The notes under the pieces: model-generated
Databases searched by the model: none
Told to the model about the DNA's origin: nothing
The model's input: only the letters and a program-made list of their open reading frames with translations
Shown here: in pieces, positions 46,125 to 55,886 of the stretch
Layout: each line of letters opens with the position of its first letter
Position numbering within the stretch: the stretch's first letter is position 1
Assembly: GCA_000349905.1 (NCBI GenBank)
Contig: KB722766.1
Location: 39,310-103,309 of the forward strand
Direction of reading: 5' to 3'
Source of the DNA: Volvariella volvacea V23
Taxonomy: Eukaryota > Basidiomycota > Agaricomycetes > Agaricales > Pluteaceae
DNA length: 64,000 bases
Program-made: the position numbers and the translations under genes

Positions 46125-47356
46125 ATGATATTCTCGTCCTACAATATATCTCCAACAGAAAGAATCCAGAAGATTTTTCAAAAGTTTTTGGACCGCCGTC
46201 GGTGGGAGCAGTCTAGAAATAGGAGAGCTAGGTTTTCGTTAATTTCAGCGGGTGACTTGGTTGAGGAGCCTCGTTCGGATAACTCCTGTACGAAGGATGG
46301 ACCTAGTAGCGGTGCTGGGTGGTACTGGAACCCGATTGGACGCCGGTCCAAACCTGCAATATCTGCCCACATTCCGCATTGCGAAAAAGGTAATATAGAC
46401 TCATAGGCGCCGTATTATACTTGGTGCAAAGAAACTAATGGCGGCGTTTTACCCGATTAGAACTACCTACCTCACGGAGCCCTGCACGGCCTTCCTCTCG
46501 CAGCCAGAAGAAACGGGCGAAGCCACACAAGCGAACTCGAAACTCCTACAACCCACAGCATGCCGCTGACACGGCACATCCGGCCCCTCCATCCCCTCAC
46601 GTTACTCGAGGCGAGCACAGAGCACACGCACATCGTCAAGAATCCCCCCGAGACTTGGATAAGAAACGACAACGTCTCTCTCCTTCGCTGTCTAATCGTT
46701 TGTCCCCTTTGGGTCATCGCAGCGCAACGTTACCTGCACAAACTCGAGTAATCATGTTCCCGCCCCACGAGCATGATTACCTTTGGAGACCACTCAGAGT
46801 CGATGGCACTCTCCAGTTTATTTGGGATGTCACAAAGCGTCCCGAATCGGCGATTTTGATACGAGCAGGAAGAAGGCAACTTCTTCCGTATTTGGATGCA
46901 ATTTCAGATTCAAGGCTGCATGGGATACATCGCATCTCAATTACAATCCTCGAACCTGAGGACAAGGACAATGATAGAAACAAGCGCAGACAGTCTTGGT
47001 TGACTCGGATATGTGGGCCTATCAAAGTCGAATCCCATCCTGATTCCAGTGGAATCAGCATTCTTCGGTTGCTTTACGCGATACACAAGTACTTGTCCCA
47101 GCCATTTAAAGGGGAGGATTTCTCGAGGATGTCAGTATTGATGAGGCAGAGCGTCCACGCATCGCATTCAGAGAGAGTTAAGAGACATAGGATGGACGAT
47201 AGAGCTCGCAGTCGGGACAAAGTTCCATTGAGAATGGACGCGCTTCAGGGTATGACAGCTTTTGGAGGATTAGAGTGGGGTGGATTAGAGGATGAGCGCT
47301 ATAAATTGACGCTCACGCTGAGACCATGCGACCACCCTTGTGGCTTCATGGTGTAG
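46125..47356 (+). CDS. DUF6699-like protein, right copy (intact)
   Basis: Exon 1 is 46125-46389 and exon 2 is 46461-47356 (71-nt intron, donor GTAATA, acceptor TTAG), 386 residues. Exon 1 encodes MIFSSYNISPTER, SLISAGDLVEEP and GWYWNPIGRRSKPA. The start of exon 2 is basic and Ser/Arg-rich (SRSQKKRAKPHKRTRNS), likely disordered and possibly nuclear. The folded domain starts near MFPPHEHDYLWRPLRVDG and contains FIWDVTKRPESAILIRAGRR, a STSITIL-type beta strand (RISITILEPED), ILRLLYAIHKYLSQPF and LRMDALQGMTAFGGLEWGG. The ATG at 46125 is favoured over upstream in-frame ones because the upstream frame is not kept in the left arm. Function of the domain is unknown. Convergent with the Rid gene. Confidence 0.7.
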
Positions 47357-47884
47357 TAAATGAGGACACTGGAATCTGATCTTTTTACCTTGTATTAATA
47401 TATTGTATCGATAGTCTCTTTTCAGAGTTATTTTCGGAACTTGATCTGTATATACATAGTTTACTCTCACAATGTAAGATGCACGTGCTTGTATAAATTC
47501 CTCAGTCGGGGTATTCAGTGTAGCACCGGAGCTCAACAAGCGCTCATGCTAACCAAGAAAGCGCACGCAATCACAACAACCTCTGTTACAGCACAGGAAG
47601 TGACAGGGCTACTATTGGCACGCACTCGATTCTCATGGGCACACATAGTACCTTTACCATGTTTCAATCTATATTTGTAGTCCTCTCCAGAGCCGACTTT
47701 AAATGAACGTAGAATGGCTTTCAGGTCTGGATACATTTGCATTGTACAATCCAGAGCATCGTTGGTGTCGGAAAGCATTTAATCGATATAGCAGGCAGTA
47801 ATCACAAAGCATGCACCGGGGACAAGCTGTACCCAGTTCCCCAGTTCCGCATCACTGTATCTACCACCACATCTAACCCCCCAC

Positions 47885-48295
47885 TTACTCCAGACAAACC
47901 GCATCAGCTTCGATCTCAACCCTCATATCCTTATCGACAAACTTGGCACCAACAATCATCGTCGCCGCAGGCCCAACATCTCCGAAAGTCTCCTTCAGGG
48001 CTCTACTAACCTCACCCGTATCTTCATTATACGTCACAAACATCCTAATCCTTGTAACATCCTCTTTCTTTCCTCCGAGGTGGATCACAGCTTTCAATAT
48101 CTCGGAGAAGGCCTGCAAGGATTGACGATACGCCGAGTCTGGATGAAGAATGATAGGAGAACCGGTGGGAGATGTGGTGGATGGATCTACGGAGGTTGTA
48201 CCGGATACGAATATATATTGACCTCGACGGACTGCACGAGAATATCCGAATTGAGCTTCGTAGGGATTGGAGGTGATGTACTTTTGACTGCTCAT
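47885..48295 (-). CDS. Rid/YjgF/UK114-family protein, right copy
   Basis: Single exon, 136 residues. It differs from the left copy by few residues (YITSN, AVRRG, an extra Thr in STTSPTG, EVSRALKETFG, VDKDMRV) and is fully open. Like its partner it lacks the catalytic Arg of RidA: GPAATMIVG. Conservation of both copies while neighbouring genes decayed suggests both are used, or that they were recently equalised by gene conversion. The 121-codon ORF lies upstream on the same strand. Confidence 0.85.
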   Translation of the reverse strand: MSSQKYITSNPYEAQFGYSRAVRRGQYIFVSGTTSVDPSTTSPTGSPIILHPDSAYRQSLQAFSEILKAVIHLGGKKEDVTRIRMFVTYNEDTGEVSRALKETFGDVGPAATMIVGAKFVDKDMRVEIEADAVCLE

Positions 48296-48409
48296 GGTGG
48301 GGTGTTTGAGTATACGCTCGGGTGTACGACGGGCCCTTTTGAGCTTCGGCTGGTGTCTTGTGACTCATTCTCATGTCCTGATATCATCGATTCCGGGATA
48401 GAGGCGGAG

Positions 48410-48775
48410 CTACGGCATATAGGCAGGCGAGTTGAGATATTTGAAATCGAGATATAGAAAATGGACATCCACCGTATCGGTCTCAATTCCTCCAGTATCT
48501 TCCGTCCACGCAATTGCAGTAGACTCGCATAGATCGTCAGAGTTGTGATGTCGCAATCTAAGCAAGCTGTAGAAAGCGAATTGGAGGCAATCCAAGGCAT
48601 AATTCGCGATGATATACTTGATTTTGTCTCCACTACGGGACGATGCTGTTGAACGCGACAGGGGGCTGAACGAGAAAATTGGAGGGTAAGGGAGGCACAA
48701 AGCCGGACTGGGGATCTCAGTGTTGCCGGATCCGAAATTAGCGAGCACCAACGGTCGTTCTCGTTGCCAACTCAT
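48410..48775 (-). CDS. Hypothetical 121-residue ORF upstream of the Rid gene
   Basis: Starts MSWQRERPLVLANFGSGN, then a Ser/Pro-rich part and YALDCLQFAFYSLLRLRHHNSD, with an acidic/aromatic end (DTGGIETDTVDVHFLYLDF). Open in this arm and frameshifted in the left arm. It does not match a family I know. It could be coding, or a chance ORF in the Rid promoter. Confidence 0.35.
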   Translation of the reverse strand: MSWQRERPLVLANFGSGNTEIPSPALCLPYPPIFSFSPLSRSTASSRSGDKIKYIIANYALDCLQFAFYSLLRLRHHNSDDLCESTAIAWTEDTGGIETDTVDVHFLYLDFKYLNSPAYMP

Positions 48776-48949
48776 CAGACTGGACGCTGGAGCAACTCAT
48801 CATGGAGTATGAATACACCAACCAGGTGAGGAATACTCTGAACTTGGTAATTTTGGTGCTGAGAATCATCGAACATCGGACTGTTCGAAAATACAGCACG
48901 TTGATCTGCATGCCCCATGCGAATATTCAGATAGTCGACACATTTCCTT

Positions 48950-50560
48950 AGGAAGCGGGTGCCAATGGCATTTGCACGCCCAAATTCGCCACACTACTCT
49001 TCGTCTTCCTATGCGAATGCTCACCTTATCGTCCACTAGGAATAGGTCCAGGCAGGGTATCATGCTCCCAATTACTTCCGTATATATGCCAAATTACTGT
49101 ACCCGCAATTGCAAGTCCCTGCTCCTTTGCCTTGGGTTTGCATGCGCTCTTGCAATACCGACTCAAACTTGCCACGGCTCCAAGCAGTGCTACTTCGTTG
49201 GCACATTGTCATGCTTGCTGCTTTTCATTCTGGTCCCACGCATGCGAGCAAGTATTACATTCATCATCTTGCACAAAAGAGGCGTCGGGGCGGACAGGAG
49301 AAACAACCCAGAGAAGGTTTGCCAGCTATATGCGGTAAGTTCACACTGTATCTATAGCTACTTCACTCAAAGTCGCGCCAGCTCAGCGCGTGACTGCCCT
49401 TTCCATGATTCTTTGGCACGAGTTCACATCCAACAGCAGGTCCCATCGCTGACCGCTATGGACTATTCTCATTTTGCTTCATGTAAAGGTGCACTCTTTC
49501 CAATTCATTTATCTATCCTGAAGCTTAGGTTGGTATCGCTGCTTTTATCCCTCACTTCTACAGAATGCGTAGAGGAATGCGGGGCGGTGTACATGCTGAC
49601 AGATGGTCACTCCACACAACGAGTCGCACATCTACCTCATCTCACTGCATGACACCCAGGACTGAATTTGCTGCACTTCATCCCTTCAAACTGGGTTGCA
49701 TGTTTGCATTATAAATCTGCTTTCGAAGGCTTTCTTTGGACTCAGAAATGGTATGTATTTTTATTCTTGTCGGGGCCTCCCCTTGACCACTTACTCGAGT
49801 TACGGGTGCATGTCCCAATACTTCTAGAGCCCTCGCGGGCCGATCCGGGTCAAAGACATTATGGGTGAGCACCATCCGAGCCAATTCCACAATGATGCAC
49901 GCTCGCAATGGACGCGTGTTTCTGCACTTTGGATGCGTTTTATGACCCTATCTCTGTGTCTTCGGTGCTCTTGGACCAATACCGGAACTAAGACCAAGGC
50001 TTTGCCACGCAACGCGGTAAGTGATCCTTGTGATCCTTATGCTCATCGCTATTTTGAGACTCTGATTCAACGTACTAGTAAGCCTACTACCTCCGTATCT
50101 CTGTGTTTTTTAATTTTTGGTGCGACGTTTGTGTCATACAATGCATTGCGCAATACCCATTTCCATAGAAAGAAGGCTTGTAACGACGTTACTGGGTTTC
50201 ATTCTAGGGAGGCAGATGATGATAAGATGCACTGGTTCAGGGCAAGTCCAATCAGCGCGATTCAAGCATACACTTGAAGTCGAAAGTGATGTCGAGAGGG
50301 GTATGCACGTCATCTTTTTACGTTCCTGAATTTGAAGCGACATTCAATGTTTCTCGTCTTATTCGTCTTTCTCTAGTGCTCTGGAATGCGATGGATTTAT
50401 GGGGGGCAAGTGTCTCGTCACTTGTACGTCTAACCTTTATCCACAATATTTGTCCTCGCAACCGATATTGTCTCAGTCTCAAGGAAGTTTACGGCCTTTG
50501 GCATCATACTCAAATCCTACCTGTAATACCTCCACATAAGGTAATTCCAGCGAACTGACC
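48950..50560 (+). pseudogene. Degenerate membrane-type gene B ('YRPLGI' family), right arm
   Basis: From about 48980 the frame reads FATLLFVFLCECSPYRPLG, IGPGR, LLPYICQITV and on to ALGLHALLQYRL. It reaches a GTAAGT donor near 49338, after a 12-nt in-frame insertion relative to the left copy. Later pieces (WYVFLFLSGPPLDHLLELRV, LCLRCSW, PEFEATFNVSRLIRLSLVLWNAMDL) lie in different frames with stops between them. The left copy and relics at 5.6, 6.9 and 18.1 kb belong to the same family. Not identified. Confidence 0.4.
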
Positions 50561-50640
50561 GAGCGCATATACGGATAAAATGTGGTGCACCAATGTGATG
50601 TGAGGAGTGAAGACACAAAATATTGTATAGGGCGAGTGGG

Positions 50641-50691
50641 ATCAACTGCTACACCCTCTCTCGTGTCGCATGAGGGGGTGTAGAAGTTGAT
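50641..50691. other. Conserved hairpin, right arm
   Basis: Inverted counterpart of 33714-33764 with the same arms (ATCAACT, CTACACCC / GGGTGTAG, AGTTGAT) and the same loop. It sits in a block of roughly 270 bp nearly unchanged between arms. Confidence 0.7.
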
Positions 50692-50739
50692 CTCAATCAG
50701 GGCCCTACGAACGCAACATGTACCTGCGGTTAGGACTCT

Positions 50740-51640
50740 AGAGTGGGTGTAGAAAACCTATATTGGACAATGACGAGTTTTATCATTACTTTTAAGGTCT
50801 TGTGCGCCTCGTGCACACGTACATTCATTTTTGTGTGGACTTTTTATAGGTCATCTAGCTAACTTCTCATTCGCGTCACGTCGCTTATCACGCAGTATGT
50901 CAATGTGTCTTATTCTCTCCGATGGTGCGTCATCAATGTCGATATAACAGCAATTCACCATCACCATACTGCAAAGTAAATGTCCAATAATCACTCGCCT
51001 TGGAGCATGATGCAGCACAAGTGGATATCGAGTCTAAGTGGGGTTCTCAAGGCCGTCTTGAACTTTGAGAACGATTATGAAAGATGAAGGGTCTTGCTTT
51101 TGATATCTCGTATTGCGTATAGCTCGTGCCCTTTGCCTTCTTCAGTTTCTCTGCCTTCATCGTCTTCTTGCAGTGATCTCCCGGTTTGCCTGTTGTTCAT
51201 CAAGAAACAAAGATCCAAATCGAAGCTTCAAGCTTCACTTCCCTCACGCATCCCAGGCTGGAACATCAGGTACATTTCTATTCAATTCTGCAACCTATGA
51301 CACCTTCGTCGTTGTTGCACAGGACTTTATCCTTTTTGTTCACCAGGATACTTACCTGCTATTGGCTTCTCCGGTGCATTTTCGCATATGGCTGGGACTC
51401 GAGTTCAAGTAAGTGTTTAATCTTTCTTCCCTTTCGAAATTCGGTTAACTGTGCTCATGACTATACTGAGCACCTTCCCTTGGATGTGAATGAGAACCGA
51501 AACCGATAGCCCAAATGATCAAGGATATAAGGGTCAGTAAATCATTTCCGTGATGCTGACGAACAGCTCATAAATCAGCCGGTATTAAACTATGCGATTG
51601 ATCGAAAAGAGTTATTCAATGCTCTCGGAAATAAATGTCC
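50740..51640 (+). pseudogene. Degenerate multi-exon gene A, right arm
   Basis: The exon with LCLLQFLCLHRLLAVISRFA through FHIRIWLGLEFK-like sequence (51113-51412) is open here, unlike in the left arm, and ends at a GTAAGT donor. The preceding exon (WISSLSGVLKAVLNFENDYER) has lost its donor GT (AT here), and the last exon is interrupted by stops and by the inserted GH3 relic. Confidence 0.4.
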
Positions 51641-51644
51641 CCGC

Positions 51645-51870
51645 GTTATCACTTAGTTTTTATAGCATCGTAGTTGGAGATATAGGAGTTTGAAATGAAC
51701 TCAACCCATGATGGCGTAGTGACGCTCCCCGATGCGTCTCCGTTTGCTCTTGTCCCTATTTTTTTTACTCCATCGATATCTCACCTCCACCTCCCAGCTC
51801 CAACGTGTAGCTAGGGTCTTCAGTAACATAACAGCCCGTCCAATCCGTCAGGTCTATCTATGTACCAGAG
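51645..51870 (+). pseudogene. GH3 glycosidase relic (exon-intron-exon)
   Basis: TTTTTATAGCATCGTAGTTG at 51657 matches TTTCTATAGCATCGTAGTCG in exon 7 of the GH3 gene (20808-20827). AACTCAACCC, then a pyrimidine-rich intron-like stretch ending CCCAG, then CAACGTGTAGCTAGGGTCTTC match the end of exon 7, the intron and the start of exon 8 (GTCGAACGCGTAGCCGCAGTC). The reading frame is destroyed. The intron is retained, so it came from DNA, not mRNA. Absent from the left arm. Confidence 0.75.
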
Positions 51871-52425
51871 GATTGGACATCCGCGGGCGGAAAATGTGAG
51901 AGACACGAAGAGAATAACAGAAAGATGACGGACTTTGGTACGACTGGACACAAGCAACCCAAGCCCGACGGGTAATATGAATCGTGATGTGCGAAAAACC
52001 GAATAGAGTCGAGAGACAAATGATAGAGAGATATCAGGAGTTACTACCTATGAATAGAACCGTGTTCAGCGAAATACGGTGGGGACAAGCTAGCAACCAG
52101 GGCATCTTCAGTCCAGACGCACAGCACTGAATGCGGATAGCTGTGCTAATGACAGACAGCTTGTGGCGTTGCAGCCCTCGTGTGCCTAGAGTGGATGATT
52201 TATATCAATTTGAATTGGGATGGATTATATTAGGTACAAATGAGGGAGAAAAAGGGTGTTGGAATGGGTTCTACGATTACGGATTGGATACCAAGGAATT
52301 GGGACATGATGTACGTGATCAGATAATCCAAAATTGGTGCCGAATGGATGGACATGGGATTATGGTTCGACAAATGATGGATATAAGGAAACAGAGTGGG
52401 GGGTTAAGAGAATCCACACGCATCC

Positions 52426-53900
52426 ATGTTACTAGCTAGTCTCTTCCTTGCTGCATTTGCACACTCCCTTGCCTCACCCGTGCCTGTCACTGCCCCAGGT
52501 ACCACCATTCCAAGCCCTGTGTGCGTCATTGCCGCGGCGATGACAGCTTCCCAATGCGATCCCACTCGAACTCGGACGATTTTCGACATCTTGTACAGTT
52601 GCATTGGAGTCATCTTGCTGTGCACCTACATATCGATGCATCACAATATTCCAGACCAGAATGACTCGAGGGTGAAAGTGATGTGGATCAAGATTTGAAC
52701 GACACTGTATGCATTGATTGTTCCCGAAGTGGTGATAGTGTGGGCTATCTGACAGAGGATCATGGCAGGGAAAATTGCAAAGGAGAACAAACGTGAGGGG
52801 CGGTCAATAACCATAATGTATTGGTGCTGACTTGTGGAAGATCGTCGTTGGACAACAACCCACGGGTTCTTCATCCAGATGGGAGGCTTGATGCAATGCA
52901 GTAGCTATCCAGGTTATAAGGTCCTATGCCATGAAAGATTGGAAAAGGAGACTAGATTCCAGATATCCCAGAGAAGGATATCAAGGACCATAGAAAAGGA
53001 GACATACTTGCAAAGGCTCTCGTAGTCGTCCAAACCACTTGGTTTGTCGCTCAGTGCATCGCCCGCCACGCCCAAGGTCTCGTCCTGACCGAAATCGAGT
53101 TGGTGACACTCGCATTTGCAACTCTAAACGTGATTACATATGGGCTATGGTGGAACAAGCCACTGAATATTGAGTACCCAATCTATTTTGACGAGGATGG
53201 GATTCGAACTGATGGACCGCGGGTGAAGGCCGATGAGCAGGAGGAGGGTGACGACGGGCGGGTGAAGGAGTGGAAAGGAGTGTGGTATGAAAGGATTTGG
53301 GAGAGCACGAAAGGGTATATCGCAGGATGGGGTACAACATGCCATGGCGTTTGGCAGAAAGTAATGCGGAGCTGGGGAGATTGTTGGGGAAAATATGGGT
53401 TATTCTCAGTGATTGTCGGGTCATTTTCGGCTGTATTTCTTCCACTGGTGGACATGATGGGAGAAGAAGGTGGCGAAAACAGACCGACAAGTGTTCACCC
53501 GTTTTATGCTGCAAAGATGGATAAAGGAGATGGGGACCTTGTCATTGTTTATGGAGCGGTGATCAGGATCCTCTTCGGTGCAATTCACCTCATTGGCTGG
53601 AATTTCCAATTCTCGACGACCACAGAACTTTGGTTATGGAGAGGTTCTTCACTCGTCCTTACCGTTGTTCCCTTTTTCCTTGCGATTGCATTTGCGTCTT
53701 CACATACACGCGGGAGATTTGGTTTCGGAATTTTAAAGCCTATTGAAGTTATATCTGGCCTCTCAAGCACCTTTCTCGGTGCTCCTCTCTACTTCGCCGC
53801 TCGCATCATCCTTCTCTTCCTTGCATTCTTTTCTCTTCGTTGCCTTCCCGAGTCTGCATATCAAACTGTCAAGTGGACAGAATATATCCCCCATATTTAG
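52426..53900 (+). pseudogene. MPF copy in right arm, broken
   Basis: Whole-length counterpart of 30760-32223. Exon 1 has two CGA-to-TGA nonsense codons, at 52696-52698 (IKI-R-TTLY) and 52750-52752 (VWAI-R-QRI). In exon 2 a 1-nt loss near 52955 shifts the frame, so IPDIPEKEIKDH is not read in frame. The rest (53100-53900) is open and complete (YGLWWNKPLNIEYPIYFDEDG, RPTSVHPFYAAKM, GAIHLIGWNFQF, end EYIPHI). No full-length protein can be made. Confidence 0.85.
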
Positions 53901-54249
53901 CCTCTTGCTGTCGGTCCATTTTTTGCCCTGTACTTCATAGGTGTTAAGCTGATGTATTTATTAGGTTTTTTGGTTCCTCAGTCCATACCCTCCCCTCCCC
54001 CCAGCCTACCCCGTTTTTGGCGTACTTCAGGTCTTCAATTTACCTACATTTTAGGGAATTAAGTGCTGGACTTTTAAGGTGATACAGTATTTCTCATTAC
54101 ACATACAAATGCAACGTCACATATATTCTTTCCCGCTTCTACAATGCCCCTATGCTTAATACACATCCTATTTCATTCGTCTGACATACAACCCATCATG
54201 TATCCCTCCACCAACCCTCATGCCCTGCATTCGACTACCATAACCTCCA

Positions 54250-54890
54250 TCGGAATAAAGATGAGATTTGGAATAGGATTCGAGTTTGGGAGTTGGGCCA
54301 TGGGTTCTTATCTCTCGTGATTTGGAGGCTACTACAAAGAGCAACAAAAGGACAAAGAGGTAAATAGATAAGTAAAGATGGATGTGTGCCTAGGAAAGAC
54401 GTACATGAGCTCTGCAATGTCAATGCCAAATAGGTTCCTAGCATATAGGGCCCCTGTATCGAGGGCTTTTTTGGACAAAAACCTGTGATGAGGGAGCTGG
54501 ACCTGCTTGACTTTCTTGGCACTGAATCCAGATCATCCAGACAATCCAGATGGTCTGCACAATTGTACTATTGTCAGTGAATATCATTTAATTTTGAAGT
54601 ATAATGTTTATTTTTCCATTGTGAGCTATCAGCATGAGGACAGCAAGGTAGCTACATTCTCTGCTCAAATGTTCCTAGTTGCATCAGTGTGCAATGGTGT
54701 GAAGTAGAGTTACAAACCCACCATTTGTTACATATCTGGTAAGCTAAGTATTAGATACATTATTTCCTAAATGCTAACTACCTATTTACACATGATCCAG
54801 ATCACCCAGACAATCCAGCTCAATCCAGCTCAATCCAGCTGGATCCAGCTAGATCCAGATAATCCAGCACCATTGTGGCACACCTATATT
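54250..54890. mobile_element. Insertion of about 640 bp in an MPF 3' flank, with ATCCAG repeats
   Basis: The flank matching 24.5-25.1 kb is split here. The insert contains a direct repeat AATCCAGATCATCCAGACAA (54525-54549) and GATCCAGATCACCCAGACAA (about 54794-54818), with an array of ATCCAGCTCA-like 10-bp units to 54868. It may be one short non-autonomous element or two nested ones. No transposase ORF and no clear target-site duplication were found. Confidence 0.45.
54795..54868. repeat. Short array of ATCCAG-core units
   Basis: Seven or more copies of ATCCAG (or CCCAG) at about 10-bp spacing, most as AATCCAGCTC. Possible subterminal repeats of a DNA element. Confidence 0.75.
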
Positions 54891-55119
54891 TTTGTCCAAT
54901 GCAGCCCATCATACCCCTGATTGTCAGGGCTAGAGGCTTGAATAATGAACAAATTTCTGCACACAGTTGTTTAAACACACTGGTGCTATCTTGGTAGATC
55001 TAATGCAGCTGGGTTGGGTGCCTGTTAATGTGCTTGAACAATGGCATAGTACTATCATAATTTCCAAGCCCATCTGGTCAGTATAAGAGTGGTATTAGGA
55101 CACATTCCCTAGACAGTGA

Positions 55120-55886
55120 AAACATAACATACAATGTTATTTATGTTTATAAGTTTCATGCACACCAAATTCCAAGTCTGGAACATAAGTGAAGGACTCA
55201 GTCTTTTTGATGCAGCTCCCCCTTGGAGTTTGCTGTATATTTTGCAGTTAGCCCCGAAATTTGATTGCTATCGCTTAGGACTAGGCAGACAGACAGCCCC
55301 TTTGGCATTTTCCCCATAATTTGCAGTAAGTCCCAAACTTTACTCAGGTACTTTTTTCAGCATTTCCCTTATTTTGTGGTAAGTCCTGAACTTTGCTTAA
55401 GGCTGGCTGAGAATGCTGAGACTATATTCTTATTTGGCTTTGTTGTTTTTCTCAATTTCCCCCTTCCCACCAGCACCACCAGCACCAGCACCACACCATC
55501 TAATGATGGCATGAGCTGTTCCCACTGCCATCACCATCTAAGCACTGTTTTTGGTACTCGTTCACTCGATCGCTTCCTCATCCGCAGAACCACTTGTGTG
55601 CGATTGGGTCATGCTCTGATCCATCGCGGACACGTTTCCTCTACTCTTGACAATTATCAGAACACTGCCGATCGATCTGACGCCCCTCTCCGAGTTATCC
55701 ACCCTAGTGCAGCTCTTCATGACTGAGTTGTGTGCGTTGGCATTATGCATTACTGTAGTTTCAAGCTATCCCCGCCGAGTCATCTAACTGACAGATACCC
55801 CAGACTCTCATCCCATCTGTCTTTCGCAACGACAGTCTCGACTCAATCCGAATCCCTCAAAGCATGCCCAACATCAACCTACACAC
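55120..55886. other. Intergenic before the kinase 3' end
   Basis: No gene supported. Short ORF 55265-55726 lacks motifs and contains a Thr/Ser-coding microsatellite-like CACCAGCACCACCAGCACCA stretch. Confidence 0.35.

Larger units (their letters stand above)
45333..53900. repeat. Right arm of large inverted duplication
   Basis: Mirror of 30.76-38.98 kb. It carries the intact DUF6699-like gene, an intact Rid gene, an intact form of the 121-codon ORF, degenerate genes B and A, an inserted GH3 relic and a broken MPF copy. It is slightly longer than the left arm because of insertions. Confidence 0.9.

Noticed and set aside
54527..54868. CRISPR-like array from ATCCAG repeats
   Set aside because: Units are about 10 bp with no regular unique spacers, in a eukaryotic context. 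It is better explained as a short tandem array in an inserted element.
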